NCBI RefSeq assembly: GCF_036711975.1
Contig: NC_091972.1
Span: 27,719,001-27,783,000, forward strand
From: Onthophagus taurus
Lineage: Eukaryota; Arthropoda; Insecta; Coleoptera; Scarabaeidae
DNA length: 64,000 bases
Reading direction: 5' to 3'
Part shown: positions 1-10,661 of the stretch, one piece after another
Layout: the number at the start of each line of letters is the position of its first letter
Numbering within the stretch: position 1 is the stretch's first letter
Notes under the pieces: generated by a model
Databases searched by the model: none
What the model was told of the DNA's origin: nothing
The model's input: only the letters and a program-made list of their open reading frames with translations
Program-made: the position numbers and the translations under genes

Positions 1-1256
1 CAAATGTTATATTTAATACATTTTTATTTATAATTGGTATTGATATTGATGGCGTATCCATACTAACAGTATAAAAATTACGATTCATAATATCAGCTAT
101 CTTAAAAATACATTGATTTTTTCGATTAATTAAATATGTGCCTTTTAATTTATGAATTTTTATCATTTTATTACAAATTTCTGACATTTCTGTTTCTTTA
201 ATTAATACAATTACCGTACCAAATTCATATTCAATTATTTCAAAATCTACTATCATTAAATTTATTAATTTACAATTTTCATTTAAAATATTTCTGACTA
301 CTAACTGATATTCGCAACTTTGCAAATTTTTACTTTCAATCTGTTGTTTACACAAATACTGTTCTTCAAATAATTTTTCACAAATAGTATTACCAGTAAT
401 GTATTTATTTTCGTTTGATGCTATAAACTTAAATTGATTTTCAATTTGAATTAAGGTATCATTGACAATAGTTGGCAATGGATGAATTTCGTAATACTGA
501 AATATTTCATTACTTATCAAACATATCTGTAAAATGATCGTGTATTTATCGTTCAATATCGTTCAATTATATCAACTTGTTCTAGTAATAAATCGAAAGG
601 AAATTTATGGTTATCATCCAAGTGTATTAATTTAATTTCTTCTATCAATTTTGAAGAAGTTATTAATAGAGGGTGTACAATTCTCCTTTTCGCATAATTT
701 AATACGTCTAAGTTCGTTCAAATTTCTTGCTGTCATTTCGTAGCATTCAATAATTTCATTTACATTTTTATCGAGCCATAATAACCCTAATTTATCGTCT
801 AATCTTTTGATTTTATTTATAATCAGATCGAAATTATTTTGAACTTGAATATTAGTTTTATTTACCAATTTTGCCAAATAATGTAAACTATGATCAAGTT
901 TTTCTTGATTTTTATCTAATTTTGTTATCAAATTGTCATACCTTTCTGCATCTGAATCATCAAGGTTGCCTGTAATGGCTTTTATTAATTTCCCTGCTAT
1001 ATTTATTAGTGCTCTTTTATTTCTTTCTTTTAAACTCAAAATTTCCAACTTATCGCGTATTTCATTATGTAATTTAAAAATTAATTCTGCACTTTGGTTG
1101 CTAAATCTTACGTCTGAATTAATGAAATTAAAATTAGTGTTTATAGTATTAATAACTTTTCTTAAATCTATTTCTAATACTAATTCCGCGTTTGAATGAC
1201 TGTTATATGCGATTATTAATTGATGTATAATCGCTCCATTAGAATCTTTCAACCCC
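1..1256 (-). mobile_element. F-like fusion protein (Env) fossil, copy 1
   Basis: Fossil of a class I membrane-fusion protein of the baculovirus F / errantivirus Env type. Near the front it shows a furin-like basic site (RNKR) followed by a hydrophobic stretch and the family's signature TGNLD, then long helical heptad-like segments; the part towards position 1 matches the ectodomain of the second copy at 58 kb. Family knowledge: such proteins drive virus-cell fusion. The usual signal-peptide region is not seen; the reading frame instead runs back into a minisatellite. The copy looks broken (about one break) and leaves the window at position 1. It lies just downstream of, and on the same strand as, a Polinton polymerase, and the second copy repeats this arrangement. 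It may be a Polinton passenger gene or the end of an errantivirus split by the Polinton. Confidence 0.75.
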
Positions 1257-1430
1257 ATCTGTTGAACAGGGGTTGAACAGGGCTGTTGAACAGGGGTTGA
1301 ACCGGTCGGTTGAACAGGGGTTGAACCGGTTGAACAGGGGTTGAACCGGTTGAACAGGGGTTGAACCGGTTGAACAGGGGTTGAACCGGTCGGTTGAACA
1401 GGGGTTGAACTCAATATCCGCCAACAATTC
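1257..1430. repeat. Minisatellite 1, unit about 20 bp
   Basis: Tandem array built from GGTTGAACAGGGGTTGAACC and shorter variants, about nine units. Read on the minus strand it encodes repeats of STPVQPTG that run in frame into the fusion-protein fossil. A similar array with a different unit order sits at 59,455-59,650, so the array has expanded or shuffled since the two copies separated. At its outer edge (about 1,408-1,462) it abuts a short stretch matching an internal part of the polymerase gene. Confidence 0.9.
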
Positions 1431-1439
1431 CAATTTAAT

Positions 1440-1640
1440 TTTAGTGACTTTTAGCATCCCAAGATAATCTTAGTGGCCTATTGACTCCCTTCAACCCCAT
1501 CTTAGCGCCCTATTCAACCCCATCTTAGTGCCCTTATTGACCCCCTTCAACCCCATCTTAGTGTCCTATTGACCCCCTTCAACCCCATCTTAGTGCCCTA
1601 TTGACCCCCTTCAACCCAACCCAACCCCATCTTAGTGCCC
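1440..1640. repeat. Minisatellite 2, unit about 32 bp
   Basis: Five to six imperfect units of a roughly 32 bp sequence beginning TTCAACCCCATCTTAGTG and containing CCTATTGACCCCC. The first half of the unit matches the bases where the fusion-protein frame meets minisatellite 1 (about 1,248-1,260). The array is absent from the second copy near 59.65 kb, so it arose after the copies separated or was lost there. Confidence 0.85.
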
Positions 1641-1881
1641 TATTGACCCCGTCGACGCCGTATGCTTATCAGCGGAAGTTGCTCCCCCGTGAAATAATAT
1701 TAATAATAATAATAATACTTACCTTAAAATAGGTTCTCTATTACTGATTGAGGGTAGGAGGAGGAGGAAGAGAAAATCACAAAAAATTAAAGTTAATATA
1801 TATATTAAAAATTTAAATTAAACATACTCAAAAAATGATACTATTTTCTACTTAACCTACTTAAATATATTTAAACCATTT

Positions 1882-4800
1882 TCATTCAGCAATTTTCATC
1901 TTACCTAAAACCGCTTTATTTTGCAAGGGGATGTCAAACCGATTATCGAGACTGTAGTTAGATGTATCAAATTTATCTAAATTTAATTTAATATCGTTAT
2001 ACACATCGTCAGACTTAATTAGTACGGTGAAACTGTCGGTATCCATGTAACACAACTGAACGTCCTCGCCGTATTTAGGTTTTAAAAAATCATAATAAAA
2101 ATCATACATTAATAATTTTGACAGTTCTAAAACTGTAAAACCAACGTATAGAGGCTTATCGTAGGATACATGAAGACGCTCCATTTGAATTGCCGAAAAC
2201 GTTTCTGTGAATACTTTAACATTTTTAAAATTTAATTTAGCGATTAAACTCCGAGCTCCAAGTCTAGGTCTACCTGCGGTTTTGCCAGACCTGATATCAT
2301 CCCAACTGGTTACTAAGCGGATGTCAACTCGCTTATCAACATTTTCCATGGTTTTACCGAAAACTGCGTTGTTCATTAATTTAAAAAAATCCTTTTCAAA
2401 ATCATTTTTAGCCGATTGGCGTAACTCTGTATTTTTATCGATATATGACTTTAACCAAGGGGATTGTTTAAACGATAAAACTCTATTAACTTTACTTATA
2501 ATTAATCCGTGCGCAACGGCTTGTTTTAAATTTCTGTAATGAATTACATAATTTGTCTTACCAAATAAATTTGGAATTAATCGTTTATCGCTCTCGCATT
2601 TACAGTTAGGGGGGATTAAATTCTCGGCTAAGAAAGGTAGATCATTATGTAGGTTGTGCAAGTGTTCGGGATACGCAATATCCACGTCTAAAATATATCC
2701 GAAATCGGAATCATCGGGTATATTATTAAAATCTAAATTTTGAAGTTTTCAGTCAACCATTTAAAGTCGGAAACGGGTAAATATTGAGACATTGCCCACC
2801 CATACAAATTGTTAGCGTCCCAATACATTAGAAATTTAGAGGGCGAATTAGCATCATAATTTTCCATATTGGGAAATGAGCATTGGGAAATGCCCCCACG
2901 GATACCTTTTTTAATGAAATGAACTTGATCAATATCCGTCAACAATTCCAATTTAATTTTAGTGAATTTCAACATGGCATCCCATGATGGCCCCGGTGCC
3001 GTATAATAATGCGCAGGATCTAAACCGTACGTTTTAAAACAAACTTGCCTGAATTTTTCAAATACATCAGCTAATAAAAGAACATCAGTCTTTAAGTACA
3101 AGTCGAAATATTGTTTCAAATTTTGACAATTAAATTTTTCCCACACACATTGAGCGTGCAAATATTGCTCATCGCTTATATCTTCTAAATTTAATTTGTT
3201 GTAAAACATGCTCTTAGGTGGTAGTGATGTATCATTTAGTTTATTGAAAGAGGTTATATAATTATAGGGAAATATACCCTTTTTCGTTAACAATTTAAAA
3301 TGTTCCGGGTGTGGAAAGAATTTACGTATATTGCTAAAGTCATATATTTCGAGGTTGCCGGCTAAAGAATCTAATGAAGATGCCATAAATCTAAATGAAT
3401 CCACAAATCTTAATTTAAAAAAGATATTTTCAACGGATTTATCTTTATTGATTACTTTATCGACCAACACTCTTTTACTGAAACTGATATATTTTTCTTT
3501 ATTGTTCGGCAATACATCAAGTCCATCGTCATCCGCATCAGCCATTTCTTTAATAAATAAATGACAATCGTAACCGCTAAAATTATGAAAGAATAATGGA
3601 ATAAAATTTTGAAGTTTGAAATTTAGATTACAATTTGTATGCGCGGGTCCTCGGTATTTACCGCTAATATGACAATGATCGTGCCCCTTAATCTGGTCAG
3701 ATGTGAAAGGATTTTGAGAAATAAAACAATTTTCAGCCGAATCGAAATTACGTTGCTCATCGGTTGTTAAAAGTATCATTGGTTTTACGGTTTTCAAGTA
3801 TTTATTATAAATAAATTTAACATCACCGATTAATTTTGTGATAAAAACTTGAGATGCATCAAGTCCCGTATACGTTTCAAATTTATTAAAACTGCTATCA
3901 ATCATGGAAACGATATAATAAGCGAAACTGTAGGGTTGATGCATCTCAACTTTTTCAGAAAAAGATTTGGGTGAATTGGGCTCACAAAAGTCGATGGGGT
4001 GTAAAATCGATTCGAAGTCAGCATATATAACGAACGGGGTCATCTCTGCGAATTTATAATTATTAAATTCTAAAATATTTTCGGGGGTATATAGGCCGAA
4101 ACAATTAGGTTTTGATTTTAAATTTTTAGTAGGGATAATTGGTCTGATGTGATTACAATCTTTACTGTGATGTGCGATTAAATTTTCAGCGGATGAAAAC
4201 CGCGTTAAACACCCATCGCAAAGATGTATAGAGCCGTTACGATTCGTACATTGACTTGAAATTAATCTAGAAAGATGTTTAATTAAAACAAAATGCCCTT
4301 TCCCGTTTTCATATAAATAAAGCAAATTTATATGAATATCACGTCTTTGTTTGGTAAAATAAATTGGTCCTTCCACCGTGTATTTACCACTACTACTACT
4401 ACTACTTATCAATTCGTAAACATTAATACTTAAATTATTTAATTTTTCTACATTAACGATATCTTTTAAAGTTATTGGAAATGTAATCCCGCGCAAATTA
4501 AGTACTTGACTATAATGAGGGTAGCTTGTAGTACGATCTTGATGGAGGTTGGTAGGATGAAGAGCCGCCGTCAAACACCACGCTAAACAAGCATCGTCCT
4601 CATAGTTTTTAATATTTACGCACGCATGTTTTTCAGCAATTACCTGAGGTAAACGTATATACGATGACTCGGGTATAGGTTCAAATTTATTAATATTAAG
4701 CAGGAGGTGAGATACGGAGAAGAAGGCCCACCCAGAGTCGCGTTCTTGAAATTCTTCGCTTTGAGATAAAATTTCCGTACACATCCCAACATACACCTCA

Positions 4801-5561
4801 TGCAAATCCGTACCCACCGAAACAACTTGAAATTTACAATTAAAATTTTTCTCGGACATTAATACGTCTTCATCCCCATTCTCATCATACGCGGCTTTAA
4901 CATAATTCGCAAAAAACTCAATCTGAACCTTTATAGAGGGACCACATCGATCTAAACTAACCTCAATCATCCGTTTAACAGCTCCTTCTGATCTCGTTAG
5001 GAACGATGGTATATCATCATCGGGTAACACGCTTGCGACTCTATAGGTACAAACTCTACCTTTAAAACAGGATTCCAATCTATCGATGTTATCTTCATCT
5101 TCCACCGGGGTTGCATGTTCGAATCTTAGATGAGTCCGAAGGTGAATGGTAGATATAAAGTCAACACCGCAAATTGGACATAAATTGGAGGGTTGCTGTT
5201 TAGGCGGAGGACGCGATGATGTTGATGGCGATGACACATGTTGAACAGTGTCCCCTGATATACTTTTTAAAGGCTTGGAGGGCCGCTGTTTAGGTGGTGG
5301 TGGTGGGTGTGATGATGACGCAAGTTGAACCGGACCGGCTGATGTGCTTTGTAAAGGTGGTGGTGGCGCAACACAACGTTGAACATTTAATCCATCGACG
5401 CTTCTTAGATGATGTTTTAATTTATCAGATCTTGAAAAACCTTTTTCACAGATATGGCATTTAAAGTTTAATTCCCGCACATCGCCGTGTTTTACGCGTA
5501 TATGACGGGTAAGATTGCGCTTTAAGGTAAACGCACCGTTACACACTTCGCAAAGAAACAT
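1882..5561 (-). pseudogene. Polinton protein-primed DNA polymerase B, copy 1 (fossil)
   Basis: Family B, protein-primed type DNA polymerase that would copy the element's linear DNA. The product opens with C2H2 zinc fingers (about residues 4-25, 35-51 and 128-149) separated by proline-rich linkers. A long region found in insect Polinton polymerases follows, then the exonuclease motif YADFES (about 513-518). Towards the end come TDVLLLADVF, DANNLYGWAM (polymerase motif A), MNNAVFGKTMENV (motif B) and YMDTDSF (motif C). All main catalytic motifs are recognisable. A serine run is coded by a CTA/CTACTA-like microsatellite at about 4,393-4,408. The copy is broken in about one place. Two palindromes lie immediately upstream of its start. 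Confidence 0.93.
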
Positions 5562-5667
5562 CTTATCGCAAAATTGAATTCCGGTGTAAATGTGCGCGCG
5601 ACAACCGCTAACGTTCAGCTGATAAGCAGCTAGACGTGTGATTAGAGTTATGGTGGTAGGTGAACAC

Positions 5668-5732
5668 TATCACGAGGGGATCACGTGATACGATAGGCGC
5701 GGCTGACAATATCACGAGGTGATCACGTGATC
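5668..5732. promoter_or_regulatory. Twin CACGTG palindromes upstream of the polymerase
   Basis: Two near-identical 23 bp units (5,668-5,690 and 5,710-5,732) lie about 110 bp upstream of the polymerase start. Each starts TATCACGAGG and ends GATCACGTGAT, so each can fold (TATCACG with CGTGATA) and holds the palindrome GATCACGTGAT with an E-box-like CACGTG. The second unit overlaps the stop codon of the next gene. The pair is preserved at 63,670-63,734. This suggests a polymerase promoter element or a binding site; the function is inferred. Confidence 0.55.
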
Positions 5733-6426
5733 AAATAGAAGCTGTTGTAGCGGAGTTTATAATTTCCAAGTATTCCATCACATAAAAATTAATTTCCGAT
5801 AAATTATTTAAACAGAATTCTTCAATGGACGTCGTGTTATGGATATCATCATCATCATCATCTTCGTCGTCAACTAGCTGTAGGGATTTAATGTATTCCC
5901 AAAAATTTAATCCATCCAAAAGGTTCATTTTATAGGTAATTAGCTTCTCCATTGCCAAAATCTTATCGACATCCGTTGAATGAAGTAAAATCGGTATGAA
6001 TACGCCACTTTCAGAATCCTCAATCACATACGTTAGATACAGGTAATCTTCATCGTCAAATTCAACCTTTAGATTACTCTCGGCCAATGGTAGTGTCTGT
6101 GAGGAAACCTCTACATTGAAACGTATCAGTTTAAGGGTAGAAATTAGGTGCTCCCAATCTTGACGTAAAAATGTAATTTGATGTGACTGAGATTCCAAAC
6201 CTTTACATGTTCTAACTACGAACTTTACACAGGTTGTACCCCCTCTAGCGACGCTAACCCCAACTTTAATGTTGAAAGATTCGCGTGAAAATTGCGTTTC
6301 CCCGATAAATTTAGTCTCCTTTTTTATTAGTTTAAGATACCGTTTCCACTGCGTACCGACTGAATTCCAATAATCCAAGTCCGTCTCTTCGCAGACGTCG
6401 CTCACTCCCTCGATGTCCATTTCCAA
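5731..6426 (-). CDS. Polinton acidic accessory protein, function unknown
   Basis: A 231-residue open frame between the polymerase promoter and the next minus-strand gene. The first half is mixed (about residues 50-100 include SFNIKVGVSVARGG and a segment ending RQDWEHLI), the end carries a run of aspartates (VDDEDDDDDDIH). I do not recognise a family with confidence. The pattern of beta-rich stretch followed by a W-containing helix is loosely like PC4-type single-stranded DNA-binding proteins, which would suit a replicating element, but this is a guess. It is repeated in the second unit (from 63,733 to the window end). Confidence 0.6.
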   Translation of the reverse strand: MEMDIEGVSDVCEETDLDYWNSVGTQWKRYLKLIKKETKFIGETQFSRESFNIKVGVSVARGGTTCVKFVVRTCKGLESQSHQITFLRQDWEHLISTLKLIRFNVEVSSQTLPLAESNLKVEFDDEDYLYLTYVIEDSESGVFIPILLHSTDVDKILAMEKLITYKMNLLDGLNFWEYIKSLQLVDDEDDDDDDIHNTTSIEEFCLNNLSEINFYVMEYLEIINSATTASI

Positions 6427-6480
6427 TGTAGAACTGAATTTAAATGTATGCAGCGAGTACGTATATTAATTAATTAATAA

Positions 6481-6789
6481 TTAATTATCCCCTCCCCATC
6501 TCAATAATTTACGGGAATTGAGGGATTGGTCGAAATTATTGCGGAGAGGAGGGATTTCTACTGGCAGTTGAAAATATCCCTGCAATTTACGTAACCTTTC
6601 CGTCATTGTTGTTGTTGTATATCCCATTTGATGACGATGATGAAAACCGCTCACATTACCATTTAAATATCCAAATGCTTTGAGATATTTATAGATTTCC
6701 ATACCCCTATCGTACACCAAATCTTGCATTAAAATTAGGGTTGGAAGCATCCAGAGCGTATATATTAAAATAACTCTCGCAATGTACAT
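6481..6789 (-). CDS. Small Polinton ORF with hydrophobic N-terminus
   Basis: Small open frame; I place the start at the internal methionine giving MYIARVILIYTLWMLPTL because upstream residues are low-complexity AT-rich translation. The first 20 residues could be a signal anchor; the rest is basic and includes TTTTMTERLRKLQGYF and RKLLRWGGDN. No family recognised. It lies between the acidic gene and the 6,899-7,423 gene on the same strand, so it may be part of the element's minus-strand gene block. It could also be the end of its neighbour. Confidence 0.35.
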   Translation of the reverse strand: MYIARVILIYTLWMLPTLILMQDLVYDRGMEIYKYLKAFGYLNGNVSGFHHRHQMGYTTTTMTERLRKLQGYFQLPVEIPPLRNNFDQSLNSRKLLRWGGDN

Positions 6790-6898
6790 GTTTGCGTGAT
6801 GGAGGTTAGACAGTGAATGCGTGAAGGATGTATAAGGATTCAAAAATAAATACAATAAATAAAAGTTAATATATGTATTATAAAAATTTAACAAATTC

Positions 6899-7423
6899 TT
6901 ATATAACACGTCTATGTAAATTACATAAAAAATTCTTTAAAATTATGGCGTTATTTTGCGAGCAAACTGCGGGAGCATCGTTGTGGAACCAGCATGGATT
7001 GGAAGTTGCCGTCAATTTAGTATCTTCTTCAACCTCCTTCTCGGAAAACTCCGAGGCAATATCCCTGACCGTTAAATTCCGATGACATCGGAACCGACAA
7101 TAGGGTCTGCTTTCCAAAAACTCCCTCTTCTGGCTGCCCTTCACATACACCTCATCATAGAACGACAGTATATCATCCAGTAAATTTAACCCCATCGACA
7201 GATCCATCCATCCTCCAATGTACGATAGTTTATGGTGATTTCGCTCTAAATACCTGGCGGAACGTTGATCTTGAACCGATAAGCATCGAAAGGGTCTGTC
7301 GGCCTTGAAGTGGAGATGTACGGCATAGTCGGTGATCAGGTCCAGAAGCGTGAATTCTTTAACTATGAATTCAGAGTCAATATAAAACCCCTGAATATCA
7401 ACTACCGCTCTACGTGACTCCAT
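6899..7423 (-). CDS. Polinton-associated protein of unknown function
   Basis: A 174-residue frame starting MESRRAVVDIQGFYID, with FIVKEFTLLD, then RPFRCLSVQDQRSARYLERNHH and, near the end, NPCWFHNDAPAVCSQNNA. From memory, insect genomes contain many mobile-element proteins with the same layout (VDIQGF ... FIVKE ... ARYLERNHH ... C/H-rich end); their role is not established and I cannot confirm the match here. The opening acidic strand and the C/H end are compatible with a nuclease-like fold, which is inference. It is divergent with the integrase, whose frame begins 16 bp away. Confidence 0.5.
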   Translation of the reverse strand: MESRRAVVDIQGFYIDSEFIVKEFTLLDLITDYAVHLHFKADRPFRCLSVQDQRSARYLERNHHKLSYIGGWMDLSMGLNLLDDILSFYDEVYVKGSQKREFLESRPYCRFRCHRNLTVRDIASEFSEKEVEEDTKLTATSNPCWFHNDAPAVCSQNNAIILKNFLCNLHRRVI

Positions 7424-7438
7424 AACTCAGACTATGAC

Positions 7439-8249
7439 GTGCGATCGAAATTGATTCAATTAATAACGATTGAGACCTCCCCACTCAACGGTTTATGGGT
7501 ATACATAGATTCCTGTATTAGGATACAGTATGCCTTCGTGACCGACGGTCGCGTACCTCGAAATCTTCAAACCGACCAGGGCAAAGAATTCTACAACAGC
7601 CACTTTAAGCTGTTAATGTCGGATTTTAAAATTAATCATTTTTCAACGTATAGCGTTATGAGAGCGTCGATGGCTGAACGTGTAATTCGAACCGTTAACA
7701 GAGGATATACAAGTTCTTCAGTCTATATGGAAATCATAAATGGGTTGGGTTGGGTTGGGTTGGGTGCACCTATTAAAAGATATAACATCTCGATATAACA
7801 GTTCGAAACATTCGACTACGAAAATGAAGCCATCGGAAATAAATTCGAAATCCGTAGAGAAAACACTTCTCGATACGGTGTACAATCATATTAAAATTGC
7901 TGGCAGAGGAAAGTTTAGAGTTGGAGATACCGTTCGTATCAGTAAATATAAACATGTGTTTGATAAAGGATATCTACCCAACTGGACCGCTGAATTGTTT
8001 AAAATCGTTAAAGTGAAAATAACAGATCCAATTTCATATTTATTGGAGGACGTGCGTGGCCAGCCGATTAAAGGCGCTTTTTACGAATTCGAACTTCAAA
8101 GAACCGCTCAACCCAACGTTTACCTCGTTGAAAAGGTGGTGAAAAGGAAGAAGGATAAGTTGTACGTAAAATGGTTGGGATTCGATTCATCCCATAATTG
8201 TTGGATATCAAATAAAGAAATATCAAAAAATTTCTCTATATCGTTGTGA
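7439..8249 (+). pseudogene. Polinton integrase with chromodomain (fossil)
   Basis: Retroviral-type DDE integrase that would insert the element. Visible parts in order: a catalytic-core segment with LQTDQGKEFYN and HFSTYS..RASMAERVIRT, a linker rich in basic residues with GDTVRISKYK, and a C-terminal chromodomain (VYLVEKVVKRKKDKLYVKWLG ... CWISNKEI), which in related elements steers insertion towards modified chromatin. A run of five TTGGG pentamers (7,742-7,765) lies inside the gene. The copy is broken (about one break) and appears to lack part of the front of a whole integrase. Confidence 0.85.
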
Positions 8250-8399
8250 ATTATTTTTTAAATAAAATTTAATTTTTAAACATCTATTTTATGGAATTTT
8301 ACTCGAGTTTCTTTTTCCTTAAGTAACCACATTTGATAAGGGTTTGCTGCATAAGAACGTTGCAGCCAAGTTCTTTCCTTAGGAAAACAAACACTTGAT

Positions 8400-8790
8400 A
8401 AGGGTATACTGTAAAGGGTATAAAGCCTTATGCAATACCGTTTTACCGCATTTTCTCTTATACAATGTATAATAAAAGAGGTGGGCTCTAAATTGTTAAA
8501 GTTTAGTTTAAGTTTTGAGTTTAAAATTCATATTTTTTTTTTTTTCAGTCAAAATAATAATAAAGGAGTTAGCGGGGAGGCTTCTACTTCCCCATTTAAA
8601 AGTAAGTCTCCCTTCGGGGTTTAATTTCATTGATTTAATTCATTTCTATCTTTAATTTTAGAAGGTGCCAAAAACGATTTTCGCGTCGAGGCTGCTACCT
8701 CGATACAAGTGTCCGAGGGGTTATACGTCCCTCGGACCAGGATTATTTTATAAAGATATGGAGACGTATGTCTCCATATTATATAAATTA
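8400..8790 (+). other. Hairpin-rich stretch with splice-like signals
   Basis: Downstream of the integrase a TATA-like GGGTATAAAGCC (about 8,417) precedes a stretch with strong splice-like signals: a long T tract ending CAG at 8,547, GTAAGT at 8,600 and TTTTAG at 8,661. Within and after it are hairpins: GGGGA..TCCCC (8,572-8,591), CCC-TTCG-GGG (8,609-8,618), TCGAGG..CCTCGA (about 8,684-8,701), GTCCGAGGG..CCCTCGGAC (about 8,710-8,737) and ATATGGAGAC..GTCTCCATAT (about 8,756-8,779). Coding sense is possible in more than one frame, so I call no protein. It may be a small spliced Polinton gene or a structured RNA. Confidence 0.35.
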
Positions 8791-9043
8791 GAAAGTGTGT
8801 TTAATCTTTTTACATTGTTATTATATTTATATTAATTTTCATTTTTTAATTTATTTAGATTAAAATGCCCTGACCTGAATTGAATTTGTTTTATTTATCA
8901 AATTTCCATACCCTACATATAACATTATTTAAAAATAGTAGTTTCGGTTTACACTAAATCTACAAACATGTTCTTAATGATACTTTTGTATACTATTATA
9001 ATATCCTTATTTGAAATGGTTTAATAACGAGCTACTTCTACCA
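8791..9043. other. AT-rich junction, nothing recognised
   Basis: AT-rich spacer between the Polinton block and the gypsy fossil. I see no terminal inverted repeat that would mark the Polinton end. Confidence 0.4.
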
Positions 9044-10130
9044 TTAAGAATTTGTAACCATGCATTTATCAGCTAAAAATCGATGAATCACTTCAGAACA
9101 TTCTACTCTTAAATTTAATTTAAAATTTGGGCGCTTCAAGCAGAACGCGCACCACATTTCCTCGCTTTCCACTAACTCTATTAATTCATTCTTAAAGATA
9201 CTTTTATGTTCCGTTCTAATGTTCCCTCGATTTTTTTGGTGATTGTATCGAAATCCGTCTTTAGTTTCTAAAACATCCATTTCTATTAGAAGCAAATGTG
9301 TTTCAATTTCTCTTTTATTAATATAGATGTTTAAAATTCTTTTGTTTTCTTTCACTTGTACTTCAGTTGGTTTCTCATGTAGATAGATAAAAAGTTGATT
9401 ATTTTTATTGTCTATTGGTTCTTCAGTAATTGGAATTGTGTTAATTATTTCGGAGTTTTGATTGCTATTTAAACTTTCATTATCATCATCTAAGTTTATT
9501 GATCCGTTGTTTGCCAAAATACTTTCATTATCAATGTGATTTATTTGGATTCTACTTAGTGCATCTGCATTAACGTTCATTTTACCTTTTTTTGTATACG
9601 ACTTTGTAGTTAAATTCCTGGAGATAAATCTTCCAACGTTGTAACTTGAGGTTATTGTCTTTTAAATTATGTATCCACAATAGAGGTCGATGGTCGGTTA
9701 CAAGAGTGAATTCTGTTCCATAGATATACGGACGGAACTGCTTACAAGCATAAACGACTGACAATAGTTCTTTCTCTACTGTAGAATATTTTAATTCTGT
9801 TTTAGATAGGGTTCTACTTGCGTAAGCTATTGGTTTGTCTTTGCCAATTGTTCCTGGACTCAGCACGGCTCCAATTGCGACGTTGCTTGCATCTGTGGTG
9901 ATTATGAATGGTCTTGTAAAATCAGGATATTGTAAAATGGGATCGTTGCACAATAAATTTTTACACATTTCGAAACAATTTTTATATTCGGATGTGAATT
10001 CAATTTCTTTATGCTTGGTCAAATATTGTGTTATTGGTTTTAATAATTTCGCATAGTTTTTAATGAATTTTCGATAATATCCCAATAACCCAGTGAATGA
10101 TTTTATTTCACGTTTAGTGGAAAAATTTAA

Positions 10131-10640
10131 GAATAGACATCAGGCTTAAAAAGCGTCGATTTTTTTTTTAACCGACGTAAAAATGCCTAAAAAACACGTT
10201 AAAAATAAAAAGAAAGTGCGGAAAAGTGAAAAAATGACCGAAAAATGAGTTTGAAATTTCGACGTGACGTCACAAAATGTGACGTCACGAAGCTTACTTA
10301 CGACGTATTTAACACAATTGTATGGATAACCCAGGTCCGAGAAAATTATTTTTCCAGATCCACGCACACAACACGAATAAAGAAGTAAAAATTAAAACAT
10401 TTTCTCAAATTTAATGAAAGAATTAACAACTTTTAGTATTATAACGCATATTTTGGGGTGATATACCCATGTTATTTTGGTTCTTGACCCATAATGACTA
10501 AACGTCTTTATTTACCATCTACCTGCTCGTGTAGATCTGTGTTTTTACCCCTGCTTCGAACCCGACCCGACATTTCGGGATTACGCACTAGTTTAAATGT
10601 TAATTAACCTAACTCAAAATCTAATTTCTACACAAAATTC
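10131..10640. other. Left end of the TTAA element, non-coding
   Basis: Terminal and subterminal DNA. The stretch at 10,410-10,530 (GAAAGAATTAACAAC ... TTTACCATCTACCTG) is shared with the relative at 34.55-34.75 kb, showing that the two belong to one family. No gene seen. Confidence 0.6.
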
Positions 10641-10661
10641 GCAAAATAATCAGTATATTAG

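Larger units (their letters stand above)
1882..8249. mobile_element. Polinton (Maverick) fossil, copy 1
   Basis: Polintons are large self-synthesising DNA transposons with a protein-primed DNA polymerase and a retroviral-type integrase. Here the polymerase (minus, 1,882-5,561), an acidic gene (5,731-6,426), two further minus-strand genes (6,481-7,423) and a plus-strand integrase (7,439-8,249) form a compact block. I see no capsid, packaging ATPase or protease gene and no terminal inverted repeat, so this is a partial element. It is very like the copy at 59.8-64 kb: the first 600-odd polymerase residues look the same in both, implying recent common origin or gene conversion. Broken, with about two visible breaks. 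Confidence 0.85.

Noticed and set aside
933-1199. An 88-codon plus-strand frame repeated at 59,130-59,396
   Set aside because: It is the antisense of the fusion-protein fossil and is conserved only because the repeat is.
5731-6426. Naming the acidic Polinton gene as a PC4-like ssDNA-binding protein
   Set aside because: The resemblance is only a loose pattern of strands and one W-helix; a profile search would be needed.
7742-7765. TTGGG run as a true telomere remnant
   Set aside because: Only five units, in frame inside a gene; simple slippage is enough to explain it.
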